Assembly (NCBI GenBank): GCA_963662175.1
Contig: OY759215.1
Span: 25,719,079 to 25,783,078, forward strand
DNA: 64,000 nucleotides
DNA from: Aradus depressus
Lineage: Eukaryota > Arthropoda > Insecta > Hemiptera > Aradidae
Reading direction: 5' to 3'
Of the stretch, positions 10,020 through 20,358 are shown piece by piece; the stretch's first letter is position 1; each line of letters opens with the position of its first letter. The translations under genes and the position numbers were made by a program. The notes under the pieces were generated by a model. The model searched no databases. It was not told the DNA's origin and saw only the letters and a program-made list of their open reading frames with translations.

Positions 10020-10560
10020 AATGAGTCACTTCCTCTACCACCTGTGTATGTGATTGGACCGTTATGAGCCATCTAACTAAGAAATGATTGTAGCTATGAA
10101 ATGAAAATGTCACATGTGCTAACTAAGATCTGATTAGATTTTGGCCGAAATAGGAGGAAAATTGAGACGAACTTTATTTCGGGGCCTAAGTACGTTTTGC
10201 AAAATACCGCTTATATAAATAACCTAATCAAAAATCTCTTTGAATAATTGTTGTAGAGAACACAGAAGGGCATATTTTATATTAAATAGGATTTTTCGCA
10301 GGTCTCTAGTTTTACAAGATACATGTAGAAATCATCCTGAAATGTTATTTTGAATCAATTTTTTTTTTAGAATTTTCACTTGATTTACACAAAAATGGTT
10401 ATTCCTATCGATCAACTGGTTTCTAAAATATTAAATTGCCTATCCCGGATTGTCCTTAGATTTGAGATAGGAAGGTCCAAAATAATCAAAGTTATAGATA
10501 GATATATTTGTGTTATAGATTTTTATTAAAAAAGATAAAATAAAAATAAAGAAAAAATAT
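10020..10560 (-). repeat. Dispersed element A, inverted copy
   Basis: Reverse-complement match to 1,670-2,110: contains the complements of GGTCCTATCTCAAATCT, CTATAACTTTG-type and ATTTCATAGCTACAATCATT strings. Diverged by scattered changes. Noncoding. Confidence 0.6.
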
Positions 10561-11097
10561 ATATGTGATGAGGTCAAAACAGGACTTTCTTATACACGTT
10601 ACAAATCACTCCCCCTATTTTAATGAAATTAAATTAAAAATGATCGTTATTCTGGGACATACGTCCTCTAAGAATAATAACGTGAAGAATAAACAAGAGT
10701 ATACAAGTATTAACCAGTTGAGAAAACTAAAAATAAAAGAAAAGAGATCTCCAGGAATAAATATTAAAGGTTAAAAACAGGCAATGAGTAAAACAATATA
10801 ATAAACTAGTGAAAAATGATAAAGAGAAATAAAAAATAAAATTAGAAAAACAAATAAGAATAATAATGTGAAACATGATAACAATAATGACTTGTAAAAA
10901 AAGTGGACTGATGAAACAGCTGAGTGACAGTCGGTCCAGTGGAGAGACTCGGAAGACGAGAACTATCTCATAGGAGCCAGCCTTAGCAATCAGAGGTTTG
11001 CTGAGTTGGGAGATAATGGAAAAGTATCTTAAAGTAATTTCATACTGGCGTTATTTGGTATAAGTAATTTCTTTCAGAATTAGACTGTACAATGACA
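10561..11097. other. No gene seen; A-rich spacer
   Basis: Highly A-rich (10,520-10,900), giving a spurious lysine/asparagine-rich 69-codon frame. No repeats or motifs recognised. Confidence 0.4.
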
Positions 11098-11109
11098 TAA
11101 TAAAAACCG

Positions 11110-11360
11110 TTGGTTGTTTCCGGCATTTCTTTCAGAGGTGTCTTCTTATTTTTTGGACAATATTTGGGGACACTTACACGTCCCTTCTTCTGGTCACTAT
11201 GAACTCGTTCTCTATGACCAGAAGAAGGGACGAGTTCATAGTGACCAGAAGAAGGGACGTGTAAGTGTCCCGAAATATTGTCCAAAAAATAAGAAGACAC
11301 CTCCGGAAGAAATGCCGGAAACAACCAACAGTGGAACATCCCAGAGAAGTTTAAGAAACA
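11110..11360. mobile_element. Hairpin element, second copy of the 615-836 family
   Basis: Ends identical to the first copy (TTGGTTGTTTCCGGCAT and TTTAAGAAAC). Arms 11,110-11,200 and 11,240-11,335 are inverted; between them GACCAGAAGAAGGGACG is duplicated once more, so the centre holds an extra partial repeat. Flanks TAATAAAAACCG (11,098-11,109) and GAATGAAAACCG (11,361-11,372) look like a 12-bp target duplication with two mismatches. No coding capacity. Confidence 0.7.
11241..11284 (+). ncRNA. Hammerhead-ribozyme-like motif, right arm
   Basis: GAC | CAGAAGA | extra A | GGGAC...GUCCC stem II | GAAA | UAU | U | GUCC. Stem I pairs GAC with GUC; stem III is the self-complementary AUAU. The only core departure besides the extra base is A in place of U4. 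The inverted left-arm copy is at 11,155-11,197 and has C instead of G12. Confidence 0.5.
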
Positions 11361-11399
11361 GAATGAAAACCGCCGAGGCCATCACGTTACTTTCATATA

Positions 11400-11500
11400 T
11401 CCAGTGACGCTAATATGAAATGATTTTGAGAAGGAGGAGGGGGGAGGGAGAATGATCTGTAAAAACGTGTTTGGTATAAAAGTAAAGTTCTGTTATTTCT
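11400..11500 (+). repeat. Dispersed repeat segment shared with 1.46, 21.9 and 56.4 kb
   Basis: ATATGAAATGATTTTGAGAA, a purine-rich GGAGGAGGGGGGAGGG tract, ATCTGTAAAAACGTG and TTGGTATAAAAGT occur in this order at each place. It appears to be the leading part of element A. Noncoding. Confidence 0.45.
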
Positions 11501-11925
11501 GTTCTCGTTGACCAATGTGACCTGATCCCAGAATGAGTGGTGTTAGGATTCAACGAGTTTTATTGGTACTAAATGTTCGGTAGTTTGAGCCAGCTGCTGC
11601 ACAGTATTACAGAACCGTACGTGATGGTAGTTGTGGCAAGTCTAGTCGACCTATTACATTCTAAACCCCTTCAGAATTTCTCCCTTGTAAAGGATACTCA
11701 TTTCCAATTTTCCAAGATCTTCTAAATTTTCTGATTTATGTAACACAACTTTCCAACCCTTAAATGTAAGTACATCTTGACGGTCCATTGGAGGTGTTCC
11801 AATGGACTAATGACCTAACTGCAAAATTTCCCTGTTTGAAATGAAAGGTTGGCAAAAATGTCTAAATTGAATTTTATTTCGAATGGAAAAAAGTCATAAA
11901 TGTATTTCTATTAGAAGATGCCGGA
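11500..11925. other. No gene seen
   Basis: Mixed AT-rich sequence without long frame, shared repeat or recognisable motif. Confidence 0.35.
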
Positions 11926-12185
11926 ATTCACTGTCACTTTTCCAATGATTGAGCTTAACCCAGAAACTCCAATAACTATGGATGTATCAACACGAAATTT
12001 AATATGGAAATCCGAAACACCATAAGAATGGCACCTAGCAATTTTCAGCCGAACCGACCAAAAGGAAGTGGGGGATTAAGGGGGAAGCTAAACACAAAAA
12101 CTGCCCTTGTAATGAATGCATCGACACGAAATTTTGTATGTACATTCAAAGCCCTATCATCCGATAAGTTGGTTGGTAACGACTA
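11925..12185 (+). repeat. Dispersed element B fragment
   Basis: Carries ATGTATCAACACGAAATTT and AATGCATCGACACGAAATTT, the family's doubled phrase, and spacing like the copies at 16.0 and 25 kb. The 60-codon open frame within it is an accidental reading of the repeat. Confidence 0.5.
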
Positions 12186-12900
12186 GTTGGGTTCTCTTAG
12201 CAGCGTTAACACATCCGTCGGAAAATGTTTTCTTGTAGAAAGATAGTTTCGCAATTTCGCATTATTTATGAAATTATTCAATTTTCTTGGAAGAGCTTCC
12301 TCATCGATTTTGTTGGATAATCGTTTTTGAAGTGCAACCGCCATTCCCTGAACCGCTACGTTTCGTTTAAGACTCTTGAATTTCAACCATAGTGAAAACA
12401 TGTAAGAGTTCTTCACTACATTAGAACTTGCTGTAAAAGGAAAAAAAAAATACTGTGGTTTATCAAGGAGAGCTAAGGTTCTGCTTCTTTTACAACAATT
12501 AGAATATTAAATTACCAAGAGAAAAACGCTAAGTAGAAGGCATGCAATCGCCTGCAATTTTTTGGGCGGCTTTCAGAATGTAAAATTTTTAATAAACAAC
12601 TTTATGCATTGAATTTAATTAATTTATACATTATTTTGGCAAAATAAACAATATAGTTTATTCACTTAGCTTCTCCTGAATCAGACATATGAGCTAAGGT
12701 TTGAAAAATAAATGAACTGCACTGTACCACTGTCTGTAACTGATGTGAAAAGATAATGACGTGTCCTTCCTATGTTTACATGCCGGCTTTGAGCACTTAC
12801 TGTAAACAACGGAGGCCCATCTCTTGGGTTCAATGTCTACTACTAGTCTACTACCAATACCAATTGTTCCCATCGAGAGTTTCATAATTTGAATTTTTTC
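12186..12900. other. No gene recognised
   Basis: A 77-codon minus-strand frame (12,416-12,183) and a 63-codon frame (12,885-12,694) have no recognised motif. Apart from an A-tract at 12,441 no repeats are visible. Confidence 0.3.
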
Positions 12901-13170
12901 GTGCTAAGTTTGTGAATTGCCCCATTGTGCGACACCTATTAATTTTGAGCGGAATGAGCCATAGACTCACAAATCCCAGTAACTGCCTAAGTAATGAATA
13001 TCGATATGAAATTTTATATATCTGTATAAGATATAGTATGAAGAATCAGATGCCACCATGTAAGCCAAATATTGAATTTTAGCACAAACAGTCGATTGGC
13101 TTTGGAGGGAGAGCGAAAACGTAATTGATTAATTTGTGCTGGGGAAGTTCATAGCCGGTGATTCATCGAT
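12900..13170. repeat. Dispersed element B fragment
   Basis: Contains TATCGATATGAAATTTTATAT, the CGATTGGCTTTGGAGGGAGAG segment and GGGGAAGTTCATAGCCGGTG, all family B landmarks. Confidence 0.5.
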
Positions 13171-13580
13171 AACTCTTTTTTTTTCTTTAAACATTCTAGC
13201 TGCTTCTTTTCCACTTTCCTGACTGCAGACATTTCTTAACTACTGGAGGAGATGGAGAAGCTGATGAGAGACCAGAGAAGATAGCCGATGATGTGGTGTT
13301 GATCCTAATCCTGACTAGGATGGGTCTGGTCTCTGGATGAATGAGGGTGGCTTCCTGAAACCTGGCTCTGGACAGTAATTGGATGCAAACCGGATGGATA
13401 GCAGATACATCCACAACTGCCTAATCAGCTTCTCTTGCTAATCCACTGTTTTATACACCTTGTAACTACACCAACCACAGCCCCCAACAGAAACATGATC
13501 AGCACAAATAAAACTCTAATTTAATTAAATGTTCTGTACTAAGCTGAATTTTGTGAAAAAGAGTTGTCTTATTGAAAGAG
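13171..13580. other. No gene recognised
   Basis: Relatively balanced base composition with no shared repeats visible and no convincing frame; the 72-codon minus frame at 13,414-13,196 has no known motif. Probably single-copy spacer. Confidence 0.3.
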
Positions 13581-13585
13581 TATTC

Positions 13586-13805
13586 CTAATAGTCTCTCGG
13601 CCAGCACCGCCTCAGTATTCGGGGAGAATTGTCTAGGTGGGAACGTGACGACAAGGAACGAGGAACGGGATTGTCATGGAAGGAAAGATAAGTGAAACTT
13701 TGAGCATCGATACTTAATAAAGTCGATGACAAATGGAATTTTGTGTTCATTGCGGAGGATAAGGTTGGAAACAAATTAATATGGAGAAACGATAGTTTTT
13801 AGGGC
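13586..13805 (-). pseudogene. Jockey-type LINE, C-terminal ORF2 fragment
   Basis: Minus-strand reading gives FVSNLILRNEHKIPFVID, then FIKYRCSKFHLS, with a frame change to FHDNPVPRSLSSRSHLDN and RILRRCWPRDY. This is the tail typical of jockey-like ORF2 proteins in insects. Lacking everything upstream, it is a 5'-truncated, frameshifted relic. Confidence 0.6.
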
Positions 13806-13810
13806 TCTTG

Positions 13811-15680
13811 ATTGAAAGGATGCGCTTGATGTTGGGTGGCTTAGCACATCCCCATAGTTTCTAGCCCCTAGGTCCTAGATCTTAAGATGTTCAATCAATC
13901 AATAAACTAACTAGTAATTGATTTATTAATACAATCATAGAATACGAAGAAACTGTAGAATTTTCGTAAGATATTTTCGTCAATCCTGGAGAATGTCTCT
14001 GACGCACAAAAATTAAACCAGATATTTTGAAAGATAATTGAAAAGATGTTTTAAATTTATTTTTTCTGATTAGCGCCACTCAAAAAACTAGTCAAGAAAT
14101 CAAATCGAAAGTTTTTGAAAATTTCAAAATTTTTGTTGTTTTTGTGAGGAATATTGACAATATTGTTTACCTTACACACATAAAAATACACAATTTTTCT
14201 CAAAAATTGTCTTGAATATAATGATATTCGTGTTCAGTTATTGGCTGATTCTTTATTATCTTTAAAATTAACTATACGAAAAAAAAAAAAACTTGTAGGT
14301 GTTGAAATTTTCGAAATTTTCCACGGGCCGCATTGAGGAACCTTTTAAGGTGACCCCCAAACAGCAAGACGTCTACAGCCATATTCCACTACGTTAATAA
14401 AACTGCGCTGGGAAGATAGGGAAGGTTTGCCCTGGGTAAGGAAGACTAGGTACGAATGACCGAGTTACCCAGTGGCTGCCGATCTAGATACAAAGGAGGA
14501 TGAGCTCCGGATATTGGACCATTATCTGTTAGTGTTATTGCCAGGGCTCTCTCGGGAGGATTTTAATAATTGATCCCAACAAGGTAAGATCCTCCAAATA
14601 TCAGGGTTCGAAATGGGATACCATAATGGTTACTGGAATACTCAACACGTTTTTTTATTCGGCTAAGAGTAAATCGGGCAAATCCCTTTTTATGAAACAC
14701 TAGCTTATCCTCGGCGCTGCTCGGGCTTGTAAATTGAGTAATAGTAATAGTTCATTTGGACTTAAGTCGAGCTTATTCAAAGACATCACTATGTTAACTA
14801 CTATTTTTCATTCAAGTTACAAATATGTTTAAATAAATAAATACAATTTTAAGAAGGCCATGCTTGTGACCCTACGAACCAAGACAGCCAAAATCTTTAT
14901 CTTAGTGCAGCCTTGCCAATCTTGATCAACTCGGGAGGCAACGAATCTTCAAAATTACTGAAGTGCCGACGACTGATAGAGCAACAGATGAATATAGGCT
15001 CAACGGTAGTACTGTAGTGTATCCCCGGACGTTGAGCTGTCCCGCAGAATAAGGCCAAACTAGGCTCACAACAGCCTGATCCTGATTTGCCTTGAGGACA
15101 GTCTGTGACCTGCTTCCGAGTACTGGCCGGTCACGGGTCGGAGTCGCAGTCAACCCAGCTGCTCCCACTGTGACAGACAGGAGCACACGAGGGCTCAGGA
15201 GCTTGACTCTAAATAATCTGATAATCTGGAGTTTACTGGACTGCTATGAGACTTATGGCGGAACATGTAAGCGTACCGACTTAGGGGATAAAATATTTTA
15301 TTATTATCTTACTTGTCTCAGTTAATAAAACAAGATTAGTGACTTTGTTTTACTTACAACTTACAATAATTATTATTTTATTCCTAAGCTTTCCCTCAAA
15401 ATGTGAGATTCATTTAGCTGACAAATCCAGGACGCTATTCTATATTATTTATAAAATATTGAATTCCTAGCAGGTTTGCCTGTCACAGAGCTCCTCATTT
15501 CAAGTTTTCGGGACTTTCTGGTTATTCTTTACGCCGATCGAAGAAATCCCAGTGTAACTACGACTGCAATGAGCGAACTTTTATCTTCTGCGGTAGGCGT
15601 TGCTATTCTCAATGCAGAACATGAGACTCTATGAGATATGGCTATACACTACCCGGCATTGTGCGGGAGTAACGTTGGGT
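13811..15680. other. Long stretch without recognised gene
   Basis: Mixed sequence. 14,926-15,186 (minus) holds an 86-codon frame and 15,092-15,325 (plus) a 77-codon frame that overlap on opposite strands; neither has a motif I recognise. The part from 14,860 to 15,250 is more GC-rich than its surroundings and might be a decayed LINE or exon remnant, which I cannot support further. Confidence 0.3.
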
Positions 15681-15683
15681 TAT

Positions 15684-15865
15684 AGTTAGTTATTGTGGCT
15701 CATGCGGCTTTAACTACAAGGTCATATCGCCTATTAGCAGAGCGCTCTTGAGCCCGACTCTTCTCTGGGAGTCCTACATTTTGCTTACCCATCTTTAATT
15801 AATTTGTGTAGGGGTTTTTAACGAGCACCTGACATTACACAGGCTCGAGACCATTGCTCCTGCTT
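15684..15865 (-). repeat. SINE-1, headless fragment
   Basis: Tail half only, in minus orientation: complements of GTAGTTAAAGC(C), GGCGATATGACC, GAGCGCTCT, GACTCCCA and CTCGTTAAA(A)ACCCCT are in order. The tRNA-like head is absent. Confidence 0.7.
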
Positions 15866-15884
15866 ACTAGTTTCGAACTTTCCG

Positions 15885-16175
15885 AACTAGCTTCAGGAAG
15901 TATAGAGAAAGTTATGTAATCGGTCAAAAATTCGATACCTAGTTTTTACCGGAATTTCCTGTTTTTCAACCTCCTGATTCCAAAAATTCAAAAAAAAAAA
16001 AAAATGCTGTCTGTATGTCTGTGTGTGTCTGTGAACACGATAACTGCCTATAGAATGAATGTATCGACACGAAATTTTATAAGTGTTTCCAGAACCCTCT
16101 AAGAACGAATCTTGTTGATTTTCAACACGTCCAATTTGGACTTACTTGTGGACTCGAACTTTCGGTGGGCTGGTG
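15885..16175 (+). repeat. Dispersed element B fragment
   Basis: Family phrases GGAAGTATAGAGAAAGTTATG, AATCGGTCAAAAATTCGATA and GAATGTATCGACACGAAATT are in order. The last also runs into a segment resembling 19,200-19,320 (CGGTGGGCTGGTGTTTTACA versus CCTAGGTATATCAGCCC inverted). Confidence 0.5.
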
Positions 16176-16177
16176 TT

Positions 16178-16312
16178 TTACACCTAGGGACCTAAGCATC
16201 CAGTGCTCTGATCCCTTCCCTGGAAGCGCTGAGCTTCCCCCTTATTATATTACCTGTATGTTTATACTACCTAAACCAAGTCCTTCATGAAGTATCCAGT
16301 CTCCCAGTTTCC
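16178..16312 (+). repeat. Dispersed repeat, left part, split by MITE
   Basis: Inverse match to window positions 1-135. The remainder of the repeat resumes at 16,705. Confidence 0.7.
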
Positions 16313-16316
16313 TTAA

Positions 16317-16704
16317 CACGTTGACGACGACAGTAAATCCAGGTGATCCAACAGTGGGGACCTGAATTTTTTTTTTTGTGTGTTATGGTATAAAGTTGTA
16401 AGTTTTGTAAAATTAAAGCTTCTATTATCTATACCGAGGTTTTTTTTCTTACCTTTACGCCATTTTTTGCTTGTACCACTGATACTTTATTTGCCTGTAA
16501 CTATCACATTTATGACCAAGTGCGCCACCGGTGGTACACCTAACAACATTAACTATTTCTACTGCCGTATGCCCAATATCTGTTTAAATCGTAATAATTT
16601 AGAATACATGGAAACTATATTGACCAGTGTACCACCGGTGGCCACCGACGGATATCAGTAAAACTTGGAGTGCGCCACCGGTGTACCACGTCGGCGTCAA
16701 CGTG
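16317..16704. mobile_element. piggyBac-type MITE with TTAA target duplication
   Basis: 388 bp, flanked by TTAA at 16,313-16,316 and 16,705-16,708. Terminal inverted repeats are CACGTTGACGACGAC on the left and the inverse of GTCGGCGTCAACGTG on the right, 14 of 15 bases matching. Inside, GCGCCACCGGTG-type strings are repeated near 16,522, 16,628 and 16,672 as subterminal repeats. There is no transposase, so it would need a piggyBac transposase supplied in trans. The empty site is preserved in the paralogous repeat at window positions 1-135. Confidence 0.85.
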
Positions 16705-16788
16705 TTAATGAACCTGAGAATACTCCCGTGGTCCTATCTTCTAAAATCCTCCTCTGTGATTACATATTTAGGGGAACTTTGGGATATA

Positions 16789-16905
16789 GCTAAACAATCC
16801 AACATCAATCGTATTCAAGCATTCCAGTCCAAACTCATCCGACGAATTGTCAACGCTCCTTTCTATGTCACCAATAAAGTCCTAACCGTCAGTATCCTTC
16901 TGCGA
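16789..16905 (+). pseudogene. Jockey-type LINE, C-terminal ORF2 fragment
   Basis: Reads NINRIQAFQSKLIRRIVNAP then FYVTNKVL, the same region as 20,206-20,358 (MKRIQSFQSKVLRTIVDAPF). Only about 35 codons survive before homology is lost, so this is a short relic. Confidence 0.6.
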
Positions 16906-17470
16906 TCTTGAGGTCAGTAGACAAGCACACTACCCATCCCCCTTCCCCCTTGCTTTATTATACTTTAACTGAAGCCAATTACATGTGAAACCCGGACAAA
17001 GCTTTTTCTCTCTTCATCCGGTGATTTTACATTCATTATTTATTTTTACAAAAATTATGAGAAAATTGCATATCATTTCAGAAACCAAAGACATCTCTTC
17101 ATGATGGTTCACATTGAACTTTTGCATCGTGGGGACACTAACCATCCAGGTCATAGGAAAGTTGGCCGACATCTAGGACAGAGTGTGGAGACGAAAGTTG
17201 AGAGAAGTTATTGTCTAAGGGAGGGTTTAGACAGTGGTGTCAACTTAAAAGGTTTCCGCTGACAGAAGCACCACTTGAGAAGCGCCACCCCAGACAAGGG
17301 CCACTCCAGTCTCCCTTCCTGGCTCACGTTTGGCACGTCTCTACTTCCTATATCATACCACCTTCACTTCAATCTACATACTACCTTATAAATTATATAC
17401 GTTCCCATGCTGAGTCGGTCACAATTTTATTTTTTAAATATTTCCATTAGGGTTTTTTTTTTTTTGCATT
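16906..17470. other. No gene recognised; possibly single-copy
   Basis: No shared repeats seen. The section 17,100-17,340 has near-balanced composition, and a 79-codon plus frame (17,211-17,450) has no known motif. Confidence 0.3.
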
Positions 17471-17770
17471 CAAAGCAAGGATTAGTCCTCTTCAACTGTA
17501 AGGAAAGACTCCTGGAATTTCAAAGCAAGGATTAGTCCTCTTCGACTGTAAGGAAAGACTCCTGGAATTTCAAAGCAGGAATTAGTCCTCTTCGACTGTA
17601 AGGAAAAACTCCTGGAATTTCAAAGCAAGGATTAGTCCTCTTCGACTGTAAGGAAAGACTCCTGGAATTTCAAAGCAAGGATTAGTCCTCTTCGACTGTG
17701 AGGAAATACTCCTGGAATTTCAAAGCAAGGATTAGTCCTCTTCGACTGTATGGAAAGACTCCTGGAATTT
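17471..17770 (+). repeat. Minisatellite, six exact-length 50-bp units
   Basis: Units begin CAAAGCAAGGATTAGTCC at 17,471, 17,521, 17,571, 17,621, 17,671 and 17,721, and end CTCCTGGAATTT. Only a few substitutions separate them. The spacing is exactly 50 bp, so it is a direct tandem array with no spacers; it is not a CRISPR. Confidence 0.95.
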
Positions 17771-17979
17771 TGCCAGATAACAAAAAATGACAGAAAATGA
17801 AAGAACTTTGTAATCATGAATCGTGAAGCAAGACGCAGTGATAAATGATATACATAGACTTTTTTTTCAGGGAATTTTTCTCTTTGTGCATACTAAACTA
17901 ATGCCCGAAAAAAAACAACAAGCAATTGCCTCTACAGTTTTTTTTTTTTTTTTTACAAACAAAAGTCAATGTCAAAATG

Positions 17980-18190
17980 TCAATAGAGGAAAAATAACCC
18001 AATGGGGACACTCCCTAGGCACTAAGTCGTACTAATTTACGGCTAATCACTAGACGGACCAGGGTAATAATAACTTTTTACCTGGATTTAGCTAATTCGA
18101 TGACAAACGGAATATTGAAATCAGTGTGAAGGGTTTGGTTGGAGATGTAATAAGGAGCATTGCCTATTGTACGAGTATGAAGAATTTTGG
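17980..18190 (-). pseudogene. Jockey-type LINE 3' end, C-terminal ORF2 fragment
   Basis: Minus-strand 18,185-18,080 reads ILHTRTIGNAPYYISNQTLH, TDFNIPFVIELAKSR, clearly the jockey-like tail. It runs on into a 3' UTR resembling 9,455-9,560 (complement of GGACACTCCCTAGGCACTAA). 5'-truncated. Confidence 0.65.
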
Positions 18191-18204
18191 AAAAACAAGG
18201 ATTG

Positions 18205-18380
18205 AATGCGCTGATTCACCGGCAATGTATTTTCACATTGTGAAATCATCAATTAGGTTTTCGCTCTCCCTCAAAAACTGTTTCGGCAAAAACTCAATAT
18301 TTTACTTACATAGTTCCTTCTGAATCCTCATATTAAATTTTTTGCCGATACATTCATTACATCGGCAGTTAATAAGGCAC
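18205..18380 (-). repeat. Dispersed element B fragment
   Basis: GATTCACCGGCAATGTATTT, AGGTTTTCGCTCTCCCTC and CGATACATTCATTACATCGG are in family order. Confidence 0.5.
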
Positions 18381-18640
18381 TGGAGGGCACCGGTAGGTCA
18401 GTGGTATACGTGCTTGCTTACCGAGCTCAAAGTCGCGGGTTTGTGACCCTGCCGAGGCCCTTATTTTATTTTATATGGGAGGTAAAACAAACTTAAGCAC
18501 GCCGTCCTTCGGATGGGACTTTAAGCGAAGGTCCCGAGCTGTACTATGTCAGGTACATGTCCACGAGTGACAAAAGAGCGCTCTGGTAGTAGGCGATATG
18601 ACCTTGTAGTTAAAACCCGGGCATGAGTCAACTAACTATT
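18381..18640 (+). repeat. SINE-1, internally deleted copy
   Basis: Head GGGCACCGGTAGGTCAGTGG with a degraded B box (GGGTTTGTGACCC), then body with CCGTCCTTCGGATGGGAC and GTAGTAGGCGATATGACC. A section between GTCAGGTAC and ATGTCCACGAG is missing (about 75 bp relative to 6,088-6,416). Confidence 0.8.
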
Positions 18641-18684
18641 AAGGTATTAAACTTCCGTGTTAATATATTAATTTGAACGGCATT

Positions 18685-19320
18685 TATTAGAGTTTTTGTG
18701 TGCCCCCGGTGGTCGGAAGGCATGAAATTTCGTTGAAAACTAAGGATCGAATTTTTGACGGGTTATATAACTTCCTAGGGGGAACAAACTTCGTATAGTT
18801 GTGGAAGTAATAGAATCCTTTTCTTGTAATTTATGCATATCTTGATGCTTATGCACTCGCCTTAAGATCTAATGCATAATAAGGTCGAGCTGCCTCCGTT
18901 GCACCTCCTCAAACTAGAAACTGAGAAGGCTCTGCAGTAGTGGTATTCTATATTCTGTCCTAAATTATGGAATTATGCAATGAGGCTACCTTCTCATGTC
19001 AATTTCTAGTTTCTTCTTCACCGCTGCTTTTCCAGGTGAAACAGTAATACATAGACCAAACAATCTTTTCAAATATTTCTACATCCTATACAAAATATAG
19101 GGGAAGTTATGTATGTTGCAAAAATAAAAAAAAAATTGTACTTCCCCTGAACGAATTAATTTTTCCATCGGCCAAATTCTGTGTACACATGTAAAATTTC
19201 GTGTTGATACATTCATTCTATCGGGAGTTATCGTGTTCACAGACACACATCATTTGAATGGGCCGACTAAACAGAGAAGAGAAAAGAGCAGTGGGTGCTT
19301 AGGTCCCTAGGTATATCAGC
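18685..19320. repeat. Two element B fragments separated by spacer
   Basis: 18,685-18,800 has GGAAGGCATGAAATTTCGTT, ATCGAATTTTTGACGGGTTA. 19,080-19,320 has ATAGGGGAAGTTATGTATG, CCTGAACGAATTAATTTTTC, and GTTGATACATTCATTCTATCG. The spacer 18,801-19,080 shows nothing recognisable. Confidence 0.45.
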
Positions 19321-19804
19321 CCACTCAATATTTTCAGACAATTTTTGCAAGATTGCCTGTGATTAATTTTTGGAAGATAATTTTCCTCCAGATTTTTAAA
19401 AATATAATTGGAAACGACCTTTTCTTTAACTGGCTTTCTTTCATTCTTTCATTGTCATCCACAGAAAATTGAGTCTGAAGCCTCAAGAAGTGGACCGAAT
19501 CAGAGCGATGATAAAAGTAAAAAAAAAACAAAAAAAAAAAAAAAAAAAAAACATAAAACGTTTTCCTCGTGAAACCCGTATTGAAAATTAGGTTGACGAA
19601 GATGCTTAGGAACTTGAAAAAAAAATTAAGTCTCATCTCTGTGGGGGGGTGCGGCAGGTAATCCGGTTAAGGAGAGGCTGAGGGGGAGCTGAACAGCCAA
19701 TCAGGACTTGTCCGATAAACATTCACCCCCTTAAGGGCCAACCATCCACCCACCGTCCTCATCCAATGAACAAATGAAAGGATTTTATATTAAAAAAAAA
19801 AAGT
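19321..19804. other. No gene; poly-A tracts
   Basis: Poly-A blocks at 19,518-19,550 produce a spurious phenylalanine-rich minus frame. A short G-run occurs at 19,644. No repeats recognised. Confidence 0.4.
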
Positions 19805-20013
19805 AAATTCGTCGGTGAATCACGGTTATGTACTTCCCCAGTACGAATTAATCAGTTTTGTTTCCGCTCTCCCTGCACAAGCAATCGACCGTTTGGGCTT
19901 CTGAATCCTCATACTAAATTTTGTGTCGTTATAATATATACGCGAAAAACCTTAATAATAGCCGATGTAATGAATATTATTCATTACATCGGCTGTTATT
20001 AGGGTTTTTCGCG
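19805..20013. repeat. Element B end with a 35-bp near-perfect hairpin
   Basis: 19,941-19,975 and 19,979-20,013 are inverted copies (33 of 35 bases) with a 3-nt loop, around CGATGTAATGAATATTATTC. The sequence preceding it is element B (GTCGGTGAATCACGG, CAATCGACCGTTTGG). The hairpin duplicates the family's CATTACATCGG phrase in inverse orientation. Confidence 0.7.
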
Positions 20014-20205
20014 TTGAGTTTTTTTTGTCTCCATTATGGGATTTTGTAATTACATATGAATTTTCGTTATCAATAACATTCATTATATACGCATACATAT
20101 ACATAGTACATATTTCATATGAAATACGATTTTTTGTAGGTCGCCCGGTTTTTGAGATATATTATAAGATGATACCAAAAATGTTTCTTATTAAATTTTC
20201 TAAGC

Positions 20206-20358
20206 CATCTAACATGAAGCGTATCCAGTCCTTCCAATCCAAAGTCTTAAGAACAATTGTCGATGCTCCCTTCTATGTTTCAAATCTCACCCTCCACAAT
20301 GACCTTAATATTTCTTTCGTTAACGAACTCATCAAGTCCCGTTTCCCAAACTTCCATT
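20206..20358 (+). pseudogene. Jockey-type LINE, C-terminal ORF2 fragment
   Basis: Reads SNMKRIQSFQSKVLRTIVDA, then PFYVSNLTLHNDLNISFVNE, LIKSRFPNFH, then a stop. This is the best-preserved example of the jockey-like C-terminal tail in the window. In the intact protein this region follows the reverse transcriptase domain. The copy is 5'-truncated. The 3' UTR runs to a poly-A and AATAAA-rich end near 20,865. Paralogues at 9.6, 13.7, 16.8, 18.1 and 59.6 kb allow a family alignment. Confidence 0.75.

Noticed and set aside
11040..11407. Overlapping frames on both strands with KKGRVSVPKY as a protein family
   Set aside because: The similarity between frames arises because they read the two arms of one palindromic element.
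17471..17770. CRISPR-like array
   Set aside because: Units are contiguous 50-bp repeats with no unique spacers, in eukaryotic DNA.
19334..19636. Phenylalanine-rich 100-codon minus frame resembling a membrane protein
   Set aside because: Produced by poly-A tracts; no start context or domain.
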